Below, one piece after another: positions 21,047 to 30,532 of a stretch of 32,091 nt of DNA. Source of the DNA: CAZCCC01 sp964535715 (lineage in GTDB: Bacteria > Patescibacteriota > Patescibacteriia > Buchananbacterales > UBA6539); NCBI GenBank assembly GCA_964535715.1, contig CAZHUO010000017.1:1-32091 (forward strand). Direction: 5' to 3'. Positions within the stretch are counted from its first letter, which is position 1. Every line of letters begins with the position of its first letter. The position numbers and the translations under genes were made by a program. Below the pieces are notes generated by a model that was not told the DNA's origin, ran no database searches, and saw only the letters and a list, made by a program, of their open reading frames with translations.

Positions 21047-23905
21047 ATGATCTCAAAATTTGCCGAAAAAGAATCAGAAATTCTGAAATTTTGGCAGGAA
21101 AATAAAATATTTGAAAAGAGTATGGAAAAGAAAGCGCCGAAAGGCGACTATGTTTTTTATGACGGCCCGCCTTTTGCCACCGGCACGCCGCACTACGGCC
21201 ATATCGTTGCTTCTTTGATGAAGGATGTCGTGCCCAGGTTTTGGACAATGAACGGCTTTAACGTAAAGCGCCGCTGGGGCTGGGATTGCCATGGCTTGCC
21301 GGTTGAAAATTTGGTGGAAAAAGAATTGGAATTGGAAACGAAAAAAGATATTGAAGAAAAAATCGGTGTCTGCGGCTTTAATGATGCTTGCAGAAACAGT
21401 GTGATGAAATATGCGGATGTCTGGAAAAAATTTATTCCCAGAATGGGCCGCTGGGTTGATATGGAAGATGATTATAAGACTTTGGACATCAATTACATGG
21501 AATCGATTTGGTGGGTTTTCAAAACCCTTTATGGCAAGGGTTTGATTTATGAAGGTTTTAAGGCAATGCATATCTGCCCGCGCTGCAATACCACGCTTTC
21601 AAATTTTGAAGTGACACAAAATTACAAAGACATCACCGATATTTCAGTAATTGCCAAGTTTGAATTGGCTGATGAGCCTAATACATTTATTTTGGCTTGG
21701 ACGACCACACCATGGACACTGCCCGGCAACGTGGCACTAGCTATGGGAGAAAAGATTGAGTATGTTTTAGTTAGAGACAAGAAACAAGTGACAAATGACA
21801 AGTATATTTTGGCTAAAGCAAATATTGATAAAATTTTTGCAGGAATTGAATATGAAATTTTAGGAAAAGTAAAAGCTAAAGATTTGATTGGCAAAAAATA
21901 CAGGCCGTTATTTGATTATTTTTTAGATGCCAATTTAGCAAGCAAAGAAAATTTATATACAATTCAGCTGGCCGATTTTGTAACTGTTGAAGACGGCACC
22001 GGTGTAGTCCACATTGCACCTGGCTTTGGCGAAGACGACTTGAATTTGGGCCGGCAAAAAAATCTGCCGACAATAATCCATGTCAATGCAGAAGGAAAGT
22101 TTACCGAAGAAGTAAAGGATTTCTCCGGCCAGCCGGTTAAGCTGAAAGAAGATCCGCAGGCAACTGACAAAAAAATCATTGAAAATTTGGAAAAGAAAAA
22201 TTTGGTTATTAAATCAGAACAATTCAGCCATAGCTATCCGCATTGCTGGCGCTGTGATACGCCACTACTGAATTACGCAACCAGCTCCTGGTTTGTAAGA
22301 GTGACAGACATAAAAAAAGATTTGGTTAAAAATAACAAAAAAGTTAATTGGGTGCCTGCCTATTTGAAAGAAGGGCGGTTTGGAAAATGGCTTGAAGGTT
22401 CGCAAGACTGGGCAATATCGCGCCAGCGCTATTGGGGTTCAACGATTCCGGTTTGGAAATGCGAAAATAAAGACTGCGGCAATATTGAAGTTGCAGGCAG
22501 CATAGAAGAACTGCAGAATTTATCCGGCCAAAAAATCAGCGACTTGCACAAGCATGTTGTTGATGAAATAATTTTTCCCTGCAAAAAATGCCAAGGTGAA
22601 ATGAAAAGAATTCCCGATGTTTTGGACTGCTGGTTTGAATCTGGCTCAATGCCGTATGCCCAAATCCATTATCCTTTTGAAAACAAAGAATGGTTTGAAA
22701 ATAATTTTCCGGCCGAATTTATTGCTGAGGGCGTGGATCAGACCCGCGGCTGGTTTTACACTTTGATGGTTTTGTCAACCGCGCTATTTAATAAGCCGGC
22801 TTTTGAAAATGTGATTGCCAACGGAATCGTTTTGGCACCTTCTGGCCAGAAAATGTCCAAGCGCTTAAAGAACTATCCGGAGCCGGATTTGATAATTGAT
22901 CAGTTTGGTGCCGATGCAATGCGTTATTACCTTTTGACTTCGCCGGTAATGGCGGCGGAAACTTTGAATTTTTCCGAAACTGGTGTCAAAGAGTCTTTGC
23001 AGAAAGTGATTATGCTTATCGGTAATGTGCTAAGTTTTTATTTAATGTATGCGAATGATGGGAATAAGCGCGAATATGACGCGAATAAAGCTGAAAATAT
23101 TTTAGACAAATGGATTTTAGCCAAATTGAATATGCTAAATCAGGAAGTGACCGAGGCGATGAAAAAATACGACTTGGTAAAAGCGACCAGGCCGCTTGGT
23201 GATTTTATAAATGAGCTTTCAACTTGGTATTTAAGGCGTTCCCGCGAACGTTTCAAAGCCGGCGACCAAGAAGGCATAAATATTTTGGGTTTTGTTTTGC
23301 AGGAATTTTCCAAAATTGCAGCGCCGTTTATTCCTTTTATTGCCGAAGACATTTACCGTCAGTCAGGCGGCCAAAAAGAGTCGGTTCATTTAGAAACTTG
23401 GCCCGCCTATGCCAAGGCTTCAGCGGGTGATGCCCGAATTATTGAACAAATTAATTTAGTCAGGCAGATTGTGGAAAAAGGCTTAGCCGCCAGGTCGGAA
23501 GCAAATATTAAGATTAGACAACCCCTCTCAGAATTAAGAATTAAGAGTTATGAATTAAGCGGCAAAGATGAGCTTTTAGATTTGATTAAAGATGAAATCA
23601 ATGTTAAAGAAGTGGTATTTGATGAAAAAATTGAAAAAGAAGTGGAGTTAGATTTGAATATGACTGAGGAATTAAAGCAGGAAGGTTTGATGCGGGAATT
23701 GGTCAGACAGATCAATCAGCTACGCAAAGAAGCCGGTTTGACTATTAATGATAAAGTGATAATATACCATGACGGCTTGGATGAAGTTTTCACGAAGTTT
23801 GGGCAAGAAATTAAAAAAGCGACTTTGGCCGAAAAGCTTGAAAAAGGCAGTATTGATTTTATGAAAGACCTCGAAGGGGGAAGGGTGGGGATTAGGAAAG
23901 TTTAG
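21047..23905 (+). CDS. ileS: Isoleucyl-tRNA synthetase
   Basis: 952-aa class I synthetase charging tRNA-Ile. HIGH motif as PHYGH (FATGTPHYGHIVASLM, about residues 43-58). A CP1 editing domain with TTTPWTLPGNVAL follows, and then KMSKR (GQKMSKRLKNYPEPD, about residue 600). WCWR-type Cys pairs occur (CPRCNTT, HCWRCD, CENKDCGN, CKKCQG), and the anticodon-binding domain is present. The HYGH/KMSKR forms fit the eukaryote-like (type 2) branch of IleRS, tentatively. AAAAGGTG before the ATG, supplied by the inverted repeat, serves as ribosome binding site. About 9 residues (PAYAKASAG) near residue 786 are encoded by a palindromic repeat. Confidence 0.96.
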   Translation: MISKFAEKESEILKFWQENKIFEKSMEKKAPKGDYVFYDGPPFATGTPHYGHIVASLMKDVVPRFWTMNGFNVKRRWGWDCHGLPVENLVEKELELETKKDIEEKIGVCGFNDACRNSVMKYADVWKKFIPRMGRWVDMEDDYKTLDINYMESIWWVFKTLYGKGLIYEGFKAMHICPRCNTTLSNFEVTQNYKDITDISVIAKFELADEPNTFILAWTTTPWTLPGNVALAMGEKIEYVLVRDKKQVTNDKYILAKANIDKIFAGIEYEILGKVKAKDLIGKKYRPLFDYFLDANLASKENLYTIQLADFVTVEDGTGVVHIAPGFGEDDLNLGRQKNLPTIIHVNAEGKFTEEVKDFSGQPVKLKEDPQATDKKIIENLEKKNLVIKSEQFSHSYPHCWRCDTPLLNYATSSWFVRVTDIKKDLVKNNKKVNWVPAYLKEGRFGKWLEGSQDWAISRQRYWGSTIPVWKCENKDCGNIEVAGSIEELQNLSGQKISDLHKHVVDEIIFPCKKCQGEMKRIPDVLDCWFESGSMPYAQIHYPFENKEWFENNFPAEFIAEGVDQTRGWFYTLMVLSTALFNKPAFENVIANGIVLAPSGQKMSKRLKNYPEPDLIIDQFGADAMRYYLLTSPVMAAETLNFSETGVKESLQKVIMLIGNVLSFYLMYANDGNKREYDANKAENILDKWILAKLNMLNQEVTEAMKKYDLVKATRPLGDFINELSTWYLRRSRERFKAGDQEGINILGFVLQEFSKIAAPFIPFIAEDIYRQSGGQKESVHLETWPAYAKASAGDARIIEQINLVRQIVEKGLAARSEANIKIRQPLSELRIKSYELSGKDELLDLIKDEINVKEVVFDEKIEKEVELDLNMTEELKQEGLMRELVRQINQLRKEAGLTINDKVIIYHDGLDEVFTKFGQEIKKATLAEKLEKGSIDFMKDLEGGRVGIRKV
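23402..23427. repeat. Palindromic repeat inside the ileS coding region
   Basis: CCCGC (23402-23406) and GCGGG (23423-23427) flank TATGCCAAGGCTTCA; it is in frame and encodes PAYAKASAG. The sequence is of the same family as the CCCGCC...CTTCAGC...GGCGGG intergenic repeats. Confidence 0.6.
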
Positions 23906-23913
23906 CTTTTATC

Positions 23914-24031
23914 GCCTAGGGTTAAAACCCTAGGCTAAAAATTATATAGTCCACTAAAGTGGACTAACGTTTCTTAAATTAACCCACTTAAGTGGGTTTG
24001 GGAATATTAGCCCTGGACTTTAGTCCTGGGC
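23914..24031. repeat. Four consecutive short palindromes between ileS and the NIF3 gene
   Basis: GCCTAGGGTT-AA-AACCCTAGGC form at 23914-23935; AGTCCACT/AGTGGACT at 23947-23966; AACCCACTT/AAGTGGGTT at 23981-23998; GCCCTGGACT/AGTCCTGGGC at 24010-24031. No gene here; no U-run terminator. Confidence 0.75.
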
Positions 24032-24062
24032 GTTGGGTGGATAATAAATATTTATAAACTAT

Positions 24063-25019
24063 ATGACTCTACAACAAATCTACGATTTAGCAATTAAAAT
24101 GGGAGTGCAAAACGACTTGCGCGGTGAAAAAAAAGTAAAAAAAATCTTGGGCAAAATTAAAGCCAGATACGACAGCCTAAGTACTGGCGCCAAAAAAGAA
24201 TTTGACCAGGAAAGATTAAGCAACCCGTATTCTGATACCCGAATTTTATATGACAATAAAAAAGAAGTAAAAAAGATAATGGTCGGAATCGATATCCAGC
24301 CCTCAGAAATTTTAATGGCCAAGGAACTCGGAATTGATACGGTGATTTCCCATCATCCTTTGGGTATGGCATTGGCCGACTTGGGCAATGTCATGCATCT
24401 GCAAGCCGATGTTTTGGCAATGTATGGGGTGCCGATTAATATTGCCGAAGCATTGACTAAAGAAAGAATTTCCGAAGTCGCCCGGGGCGTTTCCGCCTCA
24501 AACCATTATCGGACGGTTGACGCGGCCAGGCTGATGAATATTAATTTAATGTGCGTTCATACGCCGTGTGATAATATGGCGGCGACATTTTTGGATAATT
24601 TAATTAAAAAATCCAAGCCGGAAACTGTCGGAGAAATTATCAAAATATTAAAAAACGTGCCGGAATATCAAGAGGCAATCAAGCGCAAAGCCGGCCCGAA
24701 AATTTTTGTCGGCGCTGAAGATAACTCCGCCGGCAGAATCGTCGTGACCGAAATCACCGGCGGCACCGAAGGGGCGGTGGGCATTTACGAAAAAATGGCG
24801 AACGCCGGAATTGGCACAGTTATTGGAATGCATATGGACGAAGAGCGCAAAAAAGAAGCGGCAAAATATCATATTAACGTGGTAATTGCCGGACACATTT
24901 CTTCGGATTCTTTGGGTGTGAACCAATTTTTGGATGAGATTGAAAAGAAAGGCGTTGGAATTGTTCCATGTTCGGGATTGATTAGAGTTAGTCGAAGCAA
25001 GAAAAGGAATAAGAAATAA
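24063..25019 (+). CDS. NIF3-like (DUF34) dinuclear-metal protein
   Basis: 318-aa protein of the NIF3/YbgI family, which binds two metals and forms a toroidal hexamer. The metal ligands are seen as ISHHPLG, VHTPCDN and the C-terminal VIAGHISSD. The biochemical role of the family is still unclear; links to GTP cyclohydrolase-type metal chemistry have been proposed. An N-terminal extension of about 75 residues (LAIKMGVQNDLRGEKKVKK...) precedes the usual domain start. The Lys/Arg-rich tail (SRSKKRNKK) merges with an AATAAGAAATAAG repeat that continues past the stop. Confidence 0.85.
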   Translation: MTLQQIYDLAIKMGVQNDLRGEKKVKKILGKIKARYDSLSTGAKKEFDQERLSNPYSDTRILYDNKKEVKKIMVGIDIQPSEILMAKELGIDTVISHHPLGMALADLGNVMHLQADVLAMYGVPINIAEALTKERISEVARGVSASNHYRTVDAARLMNINLMCVHTPCDNMAATFLDNLIKKSKPETVGEIIKILKNVPEYQEAIKRKAGPKIFVGAEDNSAGRIVVTEITGGTEGAVGIYEKMANAGIGTVIGMHMDEERKKEAAKYHINVVIAGHISSDSLGVNQFLDEIEKKGVGIVPCSGLIRVSRSKKRNKK

Positions 25020-25076
25020 GTCCCGCCTACGTTCGCTTTCAGCAAACTTCGGCGGGTAAACAAGATAAGAAATAAG
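25020..25076. repeat. 57-bp direct repeat, left copy (hairpin type)
   Basis: Begins GTCCCGCCTACGTTCG and ends AAGATAAGAAATAAG. Three mismatches to the copy at 30368-30424. It contains a CCCGCC/GGCGGG stem. Confidence 0.8.
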
Positions 25077-25086
25077 ATTCAAAATA

Positions 25087-25115
25087 AAAGCAGGGTGTTA
25101 ATGCCCTGCTTTTTT
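25087..25115 (+). terminator. Rho-independent terminator
   Basis: AAAGCAGGG/CCCTGCTTT with an 8-nt loop and T6, ending the NIF3-like transcript. Confidence 0.85.
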
Positions 25116-25173
25116 GTAATGCATTTTTTGGGCTATTTTATCTATGCGTTTTGTAATTAGAAAAAATATGTTA

Positions 25174-25182
25174 TGATATAAT
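25174..25182 (+). promoter_or_regulatory. Extended -10 promoter for the S8 peptidase
   Basis: TGA-TATAAT (extended -10) about 35 nt before the ATG at 25212. No good -35 at 17 nt; a TTGTAA lies 20 nt upstream. Confidence 0.45.
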
Positions 25183-25211
25183 CATATTTATTTATTTTTT
25201 ATTTGAAATAA

Positions 25212-28200
25212 ATGGTTTATCAAACTATCACAAAATCAAGAGTAAGCGCGCCAAGCGCTTTTTTAGTTTTAACAGTTTTAGTAACTTCAGTAATGCTTTT
25301 GGGTGGATTTTCGACACTGGCTGCTGTAAGTTTGGTAAATTTAGAAAATTTATACAAAGGCGAGCCTTTAAAGTATGAATCATATAAATTTTTAGAATTA
25401 GGGGAATATGGCGTGATTTATAATTTTGAATATAAAGCCAGGGATTTAAAAAAACAATGGCAAAGAATAGAGTATAAAAATTATAATTGGCCGGAAGTTC
25501 CCGTTGTAATTGCCAAGCCTTTAAGTTTTAACGGCAATCAGCCAGCTCATATTCGCCTAAGAAATATTGATAACTTGGGTTTTGAAATAATGATTGAGGA
25601 GTGGGCATATTTGGATAAAGCCCATAATCCGGAAACGGTCAGTGTTTTGGTTCTTCGCCCGGGTACTTGGGAGGATTCAGCTTCTGGATTAAAAATGGAA
25701 GCTGGTATTTTGCAGGGAGTCAATCAAGACTGGAAAGAAATTTTGCTTAATGAATCTTTTACCGATAAAAATCCAATAATCTTTACCCAGGCCCAAACTT
25801 ATAATGGCACTGATCCGATTGTTACCAGAAATAAAATAGTTGATTTGGAATCCACCACCACGCCTGCTGTTCTTCCTCCGCTTGGCCAAGATTTGGTCGG
25901 CTCATGCTTAAACGAAGAACTTGATAATTTAAGATGTGTGTATTTTGATGAAAGCCATGGCGGTCCGGAAATTTGGACTCAAAAATGCAATGGCAGTGCC
26001 TGGGTAAATATGGAAGCTTGCCTTGATTCTTGCAGCGATGGAATTTGTACAGAATCTGTTATTTTAAAAACCTCAACTTTTAATGTTAAAGTTCAAGAAG
26101 AAGAAGGAAAAGACTCAATTCATGCAGATGAAACAATCGGTTATGTTGTTTTTTCAAAAGTAGCCGGTCAATTATTTGACTCTGCTCAAAATAGAAATTA
26201 TAAAATGGAAGTTGGTACTATTGATGATGTAAATAATAATTTTAAAACAATTCCTTTTCAGAATTATTACCATTCCGCCCCATTTTTTATTGCCGATATG
26301 CAGACAATAAATGAAGCTGATCCGGCCGGCATAAGGTATAAAAATTTAGTATCAGAGTCGGTAGAAATAAAAATTGAAGAGGAGCAATCAACAGACAGAG
26401 AAACAGAGCATGTCAATGAAACTGTCGGCTATATGGCTATTAGCCTGCCAACAATTTTATCAGTTGATGCAGAAATTTCAATTGCCACGCTGAAAGATTT
26501 GTACTCTGTTGGCGAAAATATTGGATTGACCGATCCGCCTCAAGCCGGTGTAGTAAATAATAATCCGACAGTTTCTTCTTCTGTAAGCAAATCTGTAAAT
26601 AATAATTTTGAAGCGCTTGGAAATACTAAAACCGCAAATTATGACAGTGTTAATGATTACAAAATCAACGGCTATATAGTTGAGCTTACCGAATCTCCAA
26701 TTCTGAAGAAAAAAATTGAAATTGAAAAACAAATGGAAATAAATCAAAATTTCGATAAAATGGTTGGAGTTGATGAAGAAAATAATCTTTTTCCCCCTGT
26801 GCCAGAAAGCATAACTGCAAAAATCAACGAGCAAAAGATTTTGATCAAAGCACAGCAAACAAATGTTAAAAATGAAATAAATCGAGTACTCTCCGGTTCA
26901 AATAAAGGAGCCAAGGTGGCAATGGGAAAAGAATTCAAAAATTCTTTTAATGGCTTTACCGTAAATATTACAAGTGACAAAGTAGACCAAATAAAAAAAA
27001 TAAATGGGGTAAAAAACGTCTATCCAAATTATGAAGTCAAGGCCGTATTAATGGATTCTGTTCCCAAGATAAATGCTGACGACGTCTGGGAGCTGGATAT
27101 AGAAGGCAATAATTGCCTGGAATCAGAAAAACCCTGTTTAACCGGCGAGGGGATTACAATTGCCATAATTGATACCGGAATTGATTATACTCATTCTGAT
27201 TTGGGGGGTTGTTTTGGATCCAGCTGTAAAATTATTGGCGGTTATGATTATGTAAATAATGACCAAAATCCAATGGATGATCATGGACATGGCACTCATT
27301 GTGCTGGGATTGCCGCGGGCAATGGAACCTTGAAAGGCGTGGCGCCGGATGCAACATTGTATGCTTATAAAGTTTTAGATAATAATGGCTCCGGCTATAC
27401 GGAGTGGATTGTAAGCGGAATTGAAGCTGCGGTTGATCCGAATAACGATGGCAATTTTTCGGATATGGTAGATATCATTAGTTTAAGTTTGGGTGGCGAG
27501 GGCAACCCAGATGACCCCATGAGCCAGGCAATTGATAATGCGGTTAATGCCGGAGTAGTTGCGGTGGTTGCCGCCGGCAATAACGGATCCAATCCTAAAA
27601 CCATATCAAGTCCGGGTACGGCGAGAAAAGCGATTACTGTTGGAGCGTCAGACAAGATTTCAAATTATGTGGCGAATTTTAGCTCAAGAGGCCCGGTTTT
27701 ATGGAATGATAACTACGGAAACGCAAAATCATTAATCAAACCGGACTTAATCGCACCCGGCATTGATATTTGCGCCGCCCAGTGGGACTCCGCTTGGAAT
27801 GACAGTAAATGTTTTGACGATAATCATATTGCGATTTCCGGTACCAGTATGGCTACGCCTCATATTGCCGGTGCGGTTGCTTTATTAAAACAAAAAAACC
27901 CAAACTGGCTGCCAAAAGAAATAGCTTCCGCCTTGTATAAAACCGCTTCTAATCTTGGTTATATTATGACGGATCAGGGTTTTGGCGAGGTAAATATATT
28001 GGATGCCATATCTTTGGCAAACAAACCGTTAATCGCCGAGCTGAATATGGAAAACTATAACATTTCCGGAGCAATAAACATTTTAGGAACGGCAAAAGGC
28101 GACAATTTCAGCTATTACGAAGTGCATTACTATCCAAAAAGTTATCCGAGCAAGTGGCAATTGGCATGTAGGGGAGATCTTCAAGTGGATAACGGCATAT

Positions 28201-30338
28201 TGTGCGGAAATTTTAATACCATTATATCGCCCCAGAGCAAGTATTTGTTCAGGTTAAGTGTTTATTCAACCGACGGATCGGTTTATTCTGATTTTAGTGA
28301 AAACAATTTGGATAATTTAAAGATTACAAGGGCGGGCAATAACTATAATTATGTCAAAAAAAACCAGAGAGTTTTCGGCGAGATAAAATTGCCCAGTTAC
28401 GACTCATATAAAGTTGAATATTCAATAGATGGCAATAGCTGGAATCAATTTTGCAGCGGCAGAAAAATAGTATCCGGATATTTGTGCGCCGGCGATTTCA
28501 GCAATTTACCTAACGGCGTAGCATATCTTAGACTTTCGGTTTATGTTAAAGGAAAATTGATTGAAAGCAGCAAATTTAAGATCGCAGTAATCAATGAATT
28601 AATGGATAAATGGCCGGTCAAATCCGATTGCTTTGGCGGCCATCAACTTAATGTCGATACGGTGGAAGGAAAGGCCAAGCTGTTTAGCGTTGATTCGGCC
28701 AGCTGCGGCTCAGGGTGGGCTTCATGGATAAATAAGATTATGATTTATAACATTGACACAACCTATCAGTCGTTTTCCGGTTTTTACAAGGATGGTCAGT
28801 TGCTTGATAGTATCAAGAACGCTTTATATGCCGATCTTTCGGTCGTGAATGGAAATATTATTTTTCCAATGCTTTATCAATATACGGGAATGACCGACAT
28901 GAATGGCAATTTTTTTGGAAACTGGCCGTATTATTCAGGCAGCGGTGATTTTGTCGGCCCTGCCAGTTTTTTTGGTGATTATTATGTGGCAACTGGCTAT
29001 GTTTTTGGAGCAACTCGCAACTTATATGTTTATGCTTTCAATAAAGATGGAATAATGGTTCAAGGCTATCCGATATTGGTTAATGATGATCCCATATATA
29101 ATCAATGGATAACTAGAGGATTAGGGCCGATTATTATCAATCATGATGGTGAAAATTATTTTGGAATATTATTTGAGCTAAATATTGCGGAAGAAAAGCG
29201 CAAATTATATCTTGATATATATTCAATTTCAGGCGGCCGCAGAATAAAAAGAGTCTTGATTCATGATAGCGGCGACAAACTGTTAAGATATGAATCACAA
29301 GATGTTATCAGCGCCGATTTAAACAACGACGGTAACAGTGAAATTATTGTCGGTTTTGGTACGGGTGATGTAAACGGCATAAATCAGGATTGGTATACTC
29401 CCGGAAATTATAAAAGTTATTTAAAAATTATTGATTTTGATGGAAATATTATTTTAGATACCCTTTATACTGAAAATTATCTTTTACATAACTTGCGGCT
29501 GATTAATTCCGGAAATACCAGTCCCAATATTGTGTTTTTACTCGCAGAAACTTTCGGCAGTAATTATTTGGGAAGCAGACTGGCCAGCATAAATTATAAA
29601 GGCGAAAAAGTCTTTGATATTGAAGTCGGCCATATTGATAAAATTCCAGGTGGACTTAGTATCGGCGACGTTACCGGCGATGGCCAGCCCGATATTCTAT
29701 TGGCAAATCGTCCCCGGTTTTGGGTGGAATCAGTTCCAACCAATATACTGATTTATAGCAGCAAGGGATTGCTGGAAAAGGAATTAATTATTCCTGCTTT
29801 TGGAGTAGTTGAATTGGTTTATGATAGCTCAGACATATTAATAACTGACTTTAATCAGGATGGAAAAACCGATATTATTATGAAAACCTCGAGTTTAGTC
29901 GAACCATATATGAATAAATCGTTAATTTTTGTTTTTGAAACCGGCAAGCCGTATGATCCAAAAACCATGGACTGGCCAATGGCTGACCATGATCCGCAGA
30001 ATACCAGCTGCTACAATTGCAAATTGGGTTCGCCTAGACCGCAGTCAAAAATAAAAAATAACAGTGCCGAATCATTAGACGTGGCTTTAAATGTTTATAT
30101 TGAAAAATACGACGGCACTAATTTGACCAATAAGCTTAATGTCTTGGAAAATTATCCTGTGCAGGTTGCTTCCGGGCAGCAGTTTGGCATCGATACGGTT
30201 GTAAATCCGCGAAACTTCTATTTGAAAGAAATCGGGCAATATAGGATTACCGCTGAATTAAAAGATGCTTTTGGCAATCAAGTTCTTAATTTAAATAAAG
30301 AGCCGATTATTGCTTTTTATGATTTTGAAGTCAAGTAA
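25212..30338 (+). CDS. Giant secreted S8 (subtilisin) peptidase with VCBS/FG-GAP repeats
   Basis: 1708 aa. An N-terminal hydrophobic segment (about 18-38, APSAFLVLTVLVTSVMLLGG) acts as signal or anchor. Two related modules, about 40-215 and 280-430, each have an IEE...E(T/S)V(G/S) pattern (unrecognised, possibly surface-binding). An I9-like propeptide lies at about 490-620 (YIVELTESP, then GFTVNITSDKVDQIK). The S8 catalytic domain at about 640-950 has Asp654 (AIIDTGIDYTHSD), His693 (HGHGTHCAG), oxyanion Asn790 (AAGNNGS) and Ser879 (SGTSMATPH). The C-terminal half has calcium-binding FG-GAP/VCBS-type repeats (DLNNDGNSEIIVG, DVTGDGQPDILLA, DFNQDGKTDIIMK). All catalytic residues are present, so it is expected to be active outside the cell. 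It is flanked by 57-bp direct repeats. Confidence 0.92.
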   Translation: MVYQTITKSRVSAPSAFLVLTVLVTSVMLLGGFSTLAAVSLVNLENLYKGEPLKYESYKFLELGEYGVIYNFEYKARDLKKQWQRIEYKNYNWPEVPVVIAKPLSFNGNQPAHIRLRNIDNLGFEIMIEEWAYLDKAHNPETVSVLVLRPGTWEDSASGLKMEAGILQGVNQDWKEILLNESFTDKNPIIFTQAQTYNGTDPIVTRNKIVDLESTTTPAVLPPLGQDLVGSCLNEELDNLRCVYFDESHGGPEIWTQKCNGSAWVNMEACLDSCSDGICTESVILKTSTFNVKVQEEEGKDSIHADETIGYVVFSKVAGQLFDSAQNRNYKMEVGTIDDVNNNFKTIPFQNYYHSAPFFIADMQTINEADPAGIRYKNLVSESVEIKIEEEQSTDRETEHVNETVGYMAISLPTILSVDAEISIATLKDLYSVGENIGLTDPPQAGVVNNNPTVSSSVSKSVNNNFEALGNTKTANYDSVNDYKINGYIVELTESPILKKKIEIEKQMEINQNFDKMVGVDEENNLFPPVPESITAKINEQKILIKAQQTNVKNEINRVLSGSNKGAKVAMGKEFKNSFNGFTVNITSDKVDQIKKINGVKNVYPNYEVKAVLMDSVPKINADDVWELDIEGNNCLESEKPCLTGEGITIAIIDTGIDYTHSDLGGCFGSSCKIIGGYDYVNNDQNPMDDHGHGTHCAGIAAGNGTLKGVAPDATLYAYKVLDNNGSGYTEWIVSGIEAAVDPNNDGNFSDMVDIISLSLGGEGNPDDPMSQAIDNAVNAGVVAVVAAGNNGSNPKTISSPGTARKAITVGASDKISNYVANFSSRGPVLWNDNYGNAKSLIKPDLIAPGIDICAAQWDSAWNDSKCFDDNHIAISGTSMATPHIAGAVALLKQKNPNWLPKEIASALYKTASNLGYIMTDQGFGEVNILDAISLANKPLIAELNMENYNISGAINILGTAKGDNFSYYEVHYYPKSYPSKWQLACRGDLQVDNGILCGNFNTIISPQSKYLFRLSVYSTDGSVYSDFSENNLDNLKITRAGNNYNYVKKNQRVFGEIKLPSYDSYKVEYSIDGNSWNQFCSGRKIVSGYLCAGDFSNLPNGVAYLRLSVYVKGKLIESSKFKIAVINELMDKWPVKSDCFGGHQLNVDTVEGKAKLFSVDSASCGSGWASWINKIMIYNIDTTYQSFSGFYKDGQLLDSIKNALYADLSVVNGNIIFPMLYQYTGMTDMNGNFFGNWPYYSGSGDFVGPASFFGDYYVATGYVFGATRNLYVYAFNKDGIMVQGYPILVNDDPIYNQWITRGLGPIIINHDGENYFGILFELNIAEEKRKLYLDIYSISGGRRIKRVLIHDSGDKLLRYESQDVISADLNNDGNSEIIVGFGTGDVNGINQDWYTPGNYKSYLKIIDFDGNIILDTLYTENYLLHNLRLINSGNTSPNIVFLLAETFGSNYLGSRLASINYKGEKVFDIEVGHIDKIPGGLSIGDVTGDGQPDILLANRPRFWVESVPTNILIYSSKGLLEKELIIPAFGVVELVYDSSDILITDFNQDGKTDIIMKTSSLVEPYMNKSLIFVFETGKPYDPKTMDWPMADHDPQNTSCYNCKLGSPRPQSKIKNNSAESLDVALNVYIEKYDGTNLTNKLNVLENYPVQVASGQQFGIDTVVNPRNFYLKEIGQYRITAELKDAFGNQVLNLNKEPIIAFYDFEVK

Positions 30339-30367
30339 AAAGAGAAATAAGGAATAAGTCTAGATAA

Positions 30368-30424
30368 GTCCCGCCTACGTTCGTTTTCGGCGAACTTCGG
30401 CGGGTAAACAAGATAAGAAATAAG
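30368..30424. repeat. 57-bp direct repeat, right copy
   Basis: Same orientation and length as 25020-25076 with three differences. The right copy has the better inner stem (GTTCG/CGAAC). Confidence 0.8.
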
Positions 30425-30492
30425 TAATAAGTCCAGATAAGAAGTTAGATTAAATATAAAAGCGGGGCATAGCTGTCTCGGCTTTGTGGTAT

Positions 30493-30523
30493 AAAAAAGG
30501 ACACCCTGTTTTGCAGTGCGTCC
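30493..30523 (-). terminator. Terminator for prs
   Basis: On the minus strand an imperfect hairpin GGAC...GTCC with inner CTG/CAG pairs is followed by TTTTTT (30493-30498). Confidence 0.55.
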
Positions 30524-30532
30524 CAAGAAAAT

